DNA of 61,711 bases. Origin: Clostridiales bacterium. Its GTDB lineage: Bacteria > Bacillota > Clostridia > Peptostreptococcales > Anaerovoracaceae. A model generated the notes under the pieces. It saw nothing but the letters and a program-made list of their open reading frames with translations, had not been told where the DNA came from and made no database searches. The stretch lies in contig SVCU01000012.1 in NCBI GenBank assembly GCA_015058215.1, forward strand, positions 1 through 61,711, given 5' to 3'. This document shows positions 59,571 to 61,711 of the stretch, one piece after another; positions within the stretch are counted from its first letter, which is position 1, and each line of letters begins with the position of its first letter. A program made the translations under genes and the position numbers.

Positions 59571-61711
59571 TTATTTTCTCTCCACTTCTTCCATCTTGAA
59601 GGCTTCTACGATGTCGCCTTCCTTGAGGTCGTTGTAATTTTCGATACCCAGACCGCATTCGAAGCCCTGCAGCACTTCCTTGGCGTCATCCTTGAAACGC
59701 TTCAGGGAAGAGATCTTGCCCTGGTGGATGACGATGCCGTCACGCAGCAGACGGATCTGTGCGTTTCTTGCCACCTTGCCTTCGATGACGTAGGCGCCTG
59801 CGATGGTGCCAACGCCGGGGACCTTGAAGGTGTTGCGGACTTCGGCCTTGCCCAGGATGACTTCCTTGAACAGGGGATCCAGCATACCCTTCATAGCGGC
59901 TTCGATGTCATCCAGAATTTCGTAGATGACCTGGTAGGTACGGATTTCAACGCCTTCACGTTCTGCCATGGCAGAGATCTGGGAGCTGGGACGTACGTTG
60001 AAGCCAATGATGATGGCACCTGCGGTGCTGGCCAGAGTGATGTCGGATTCGTTGACGGTACCAACGCCGGTGTGCAGAATGCGGACGCGAACGTTTTCGT
60101 TCTGCAGTTTTTCCAGAGACTGGGTCAGTGCACCGACGGAACCCTGAACGTCTGCCTTGATGATCAGGTTCAGATCCTTGGTTTCGCCTTCCTTCAGCTG
60201 GCTGAACAGCTGTTCCAGAGTGACGCTGGCGTTGCGTGCCAGAACTTCTTCTCTCTGCTTTGCGGCGCGGTGCTCTGCGATTTCTCTTGCCAGCTTATCG
60301 TCCTTCAGAGCGTTGAAGGTGTCGCCTGCCTGGGGAACTTCGGAGAGACCCAGGATTTCCACTGCGGTACCGGGGCCTGCCTTCTTGATGGCATCGCCGC
60401 GGAAGTTGGTCATCACGCGGATACGGCCTGCGGAGGTACCTGCGACCACGGACATACCGGACTGCAGAGTACCGTTGCTGACCAGCAGGGTGGCGACGGG
60501 GCCTCTGTTTTTATCCAGACGGGCTTCGATGACGGTACCCATGGCCAGACGGTTGGGGTTGGCCTTCAGTTCCAGCATTTCTGCCTGCATCAGGATCATT
60601 TCCAGCAGTTCGTCGATGCCGGTGCCGGCCTTGGCGGATACGGGAACAGCGATGGTATCGCCGCCGTATTCTTCTACCAGAATGTTATGCTGCATCAGGT
60701 CCTGCTTTACGCGGTCGGGGTTTGCAGCGGGCTTATCGATCTTGTTGATGGCGACGACGATGGGAACGCCTGCAGCCTTTGCGTGGCTGATGGCTTCCAC
60801 GGTCTGGGGCTTCACGCTGTCGTCAGCGGCTACCACCAGTACGGCAACGTCAGTGACGAAAGCACCGCGGGCACGCATGGCGGTGAAGGCTTCGTGGCCG
60901 GGGGTATCCAGGAACACGATCTTCTGGCCGTTGCTGTAGACTTCGGATGCACCGATGTGCTGGGTAATGCCGCCGGATTCGGATGCGGTAACATTGGTCT
61001 TGCGGATGGCATCCAGCAGAGAGGTCTTACCGTGGTCAACGTGGCCCATGACGGTGACGATGGGCGGACGGGGCTTCAGATCTTCCGGCTTATCTTCGAA
61101 GGTTTCCAGACCTTCTTCGGGAGATTCTTCTTCTACCTTATCCACAACGATGTTGATGCCCAGTTCTGCACCCAGCAGAACGACGGTATCTTCGTCCAGG
61201 TTGTGGTTGATGTTGGCCATAACGCCCATCTTCATCAGGCACATGATGATCTGGGAAGTGCTGCACTGGATCTGTTCTGCCAGACCGGCAACGGTGATGG
61301 GTACGTTGACCACCTTGCTGCCGGGTTCCAGTTCCATTACATTGATCTTGGGTTCTTCCACCACGGGCTTTTCCTGCTTCTTATGAGGCTTTCTGGGCAT
61401 CTGCTTTTCCAGAGACATCATGCTGCGCTGGTTGCCCTTGTTGCCCCCTTCTTTTCTGCTGAGGCCGCGATCCAGACGATCGGACTTTTCCTTTTTGATG
61501 TCGGGGCGATCCTTCTTGGTGGTCTTCTGCACCATGGGTGCGGGGATGTCTGCACCGCCGCCGGAGGGGCGTCTGGTGCGGTCGCTCTGGGAGCGAATGG
61601 GACGATCCTGAGAATCCTTATCCTTATCGAAGGGTCTGCCGCCCTGGGGTCTGTCGCCGTAGGGTCTGCGTTCGCCCTGGGGTCTGTCGCCATAGGGTCT
61701 GCGTTCGCCCT
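59571..61711 (-). CDS. infB: Translation initiation factor IF-2 (N-terminus off window)
   Basis: 713 codons are visible and the frame is still open at the right edge, so the ATG at 61535 is internal, not the start. The visible N-terminal part is a basic, low-complexity region with 11-residue [11 protein letters not shown] repeats (61643-61711), then KPHKKQEKP. The IF-2 N-domain ([21 protein letters not shown]) follows, then the GTPase: [14 protein letters not shown] (G1), DTPGHEAF (G3), NKIDKP (G4). Domains II-IV end with [13 protein letters not shown]. It delivers fMet-tRNA to the 30S subunit. First visible gene of the infB-rbfA-nrnA-truB-ribF operon. Confidence 0.98.
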   Translation of the reverse strand, partial: GERRPYGDRPQGERRPYGDRPQGGRPFDKDKDSQDRPIRSQSDRTRRPSGGGADIPAPMVQKTTKKDRPDIKKEKSDRLDRGLSRKEGGNKGNQRSMMSLEKQMPRKPHKKQEKPVVEEPKINVMELEPGSKVVNVPITVAGLAEQIQCSTSQIIMCLMKMGVMANINHNLDEDTVVLLGAELGINIVVDKVEEESPEEGLETFEDKPEDLKPRPPIVTVMGHVDHGKTSLLDAIRKTNVTASESGGITQHIGASEVYSNGQKIVFLDTPGHEAFTAMRARGAFVTDVAVLVVAADDSVKPQTVEAISHAKAAGVPIVVAINKIDKPAANPDRVKQDLMQHNILVEEYGGDTIAVPVSAKAGTGIDELLEMILMQAEMLELKANPNRLAMGTVIEARLDKNRGPVATLLVSNGTLQSGMSVVAGTSAGRIRVMTNFRGDAIKKAGPGTAVEILGLSEVPQAGDTFNALKDDKLAREIAEHRAAKQREEVLARNASVTLEQLFSQLKEGETKDLNLIIKADVQGSVGALTQSLEKLQNENVRVRILHTGVGTVNESDITLASTAGAIIIGFNVRPSSQISAMAEREGVEIRTYQVIYEILDDIEAAMKGMLDPLFKEVILGKAEVRNTFKVPGVGTIAGAYVIEGKVARNAQIRLLRDGIVIHQGKISSLKRFKDDAKEVLQGFECGLGIENYNDLKEGDIVEAFKMEEVERK
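61643..61711 (-). repeat. 33-bp in-frame tandem repeat inside infB
   Basis: Two near-identical 33-base units (one T/C difference) encode [11 protein letters not shown]; the array runs off the window, so the copy number is unknown. Confidence 0.9.

Overview
The window looks like a chromosomal segment of a mid-to-high GC Bacillota, most likely class Clostridia. Supporting signs are a fused SecDF, a HemZ-type radical SAM gene in a relA-dtd-MBL-hemZ-aspS run, the rpsO-pnp-deacetylase-M16 peptidase order, dgt-dnaG-rpoD next to trmK/nif3, a lysine riboswitch, AGGAGG-type ribosome binding sites and sigma-A promoters. Genus cannot be told from the sequence alone. Most genes are GC-rich. AT-richer islands (1-460, 2.85-4.6 kb, 38.5-40.5 kb, 41.4-41.8 kb, 55.2-56.2 kb) carry accessory genes and a dispersed repeat.

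Layout: 1-4.6 kb holds a partial GNAT acetyltransferase, a TetR-controlled ABC-2 exporter operon and a large lipoprotein, all on the minus strand. 4.7-10.3 kb (minus) holds a SulP transporter, an FTCD-like cyclodeaminase, a CNNM/CorC-type membrane protein, mltG and efp, mostly as single units with their own terminators. 10.4-26.4 kb (minus) is a housekeeping run: yajC, a small membrane protein, then secDF-relA-dtd-MBL hydrolase-hemZ-aspS-nadD/yqeK-rsfS-leuS-rnj, tightly packed from one promoter before secDF. 26.5-32.7 kb (plus) holds tRNA-Leu and tRNA-Pro, a ZIP metal transporter, a four-gene operon (aminotransferase, iron-type alcohol dehydrogenase, YjiH-like transporter, aromatic-acid exporter) and a 79-residue membrane peptide. 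32.7-34.9 kb (minus) holds an APC permease and sfsA. 35.1-38.4 kb (plus) is a lysine-riboswitch-controlled lysA-dapA-dapB operon.

38.5-42.7 kb is accessory: a two-gene secreted/anchored surface module divergent from an XRE regulator across a 22-bp near-palindrome, an alpha/beta hydrolase, a dispersed non-coding repeat, a 79-residue ORF followed by a 28-bp tandem repeat, and the RNase P RNA gene. 42.7-53.7 kb (minus) is rpsO, pnp, deacetylase, M16 peptidase, dut, dgt, dnaG, rpoD and a fused trmK-nif3 ORF. 53.8-56.2 kb holds an MFS transporter, an AT-rich P-loop kinase-like gene and a second, inverted copy of the repeat. 56.3-61.7 kb (minus) is the overlapping infB-rbfA-nrnA-truB-ribF operon; infB runs off the right edge.

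The items most worth a second look are the colinear two-copy repeat with three TGTCGAA motifs at exact 10-bp spacing and paired GGAGCG/CGCTCC hairpins, the XRE-controlled surface module, the aminotransferase/dehydrogenase/exporter operon, and the single-ORF fusions TrmK-Nif3 and NadD-YqeK.
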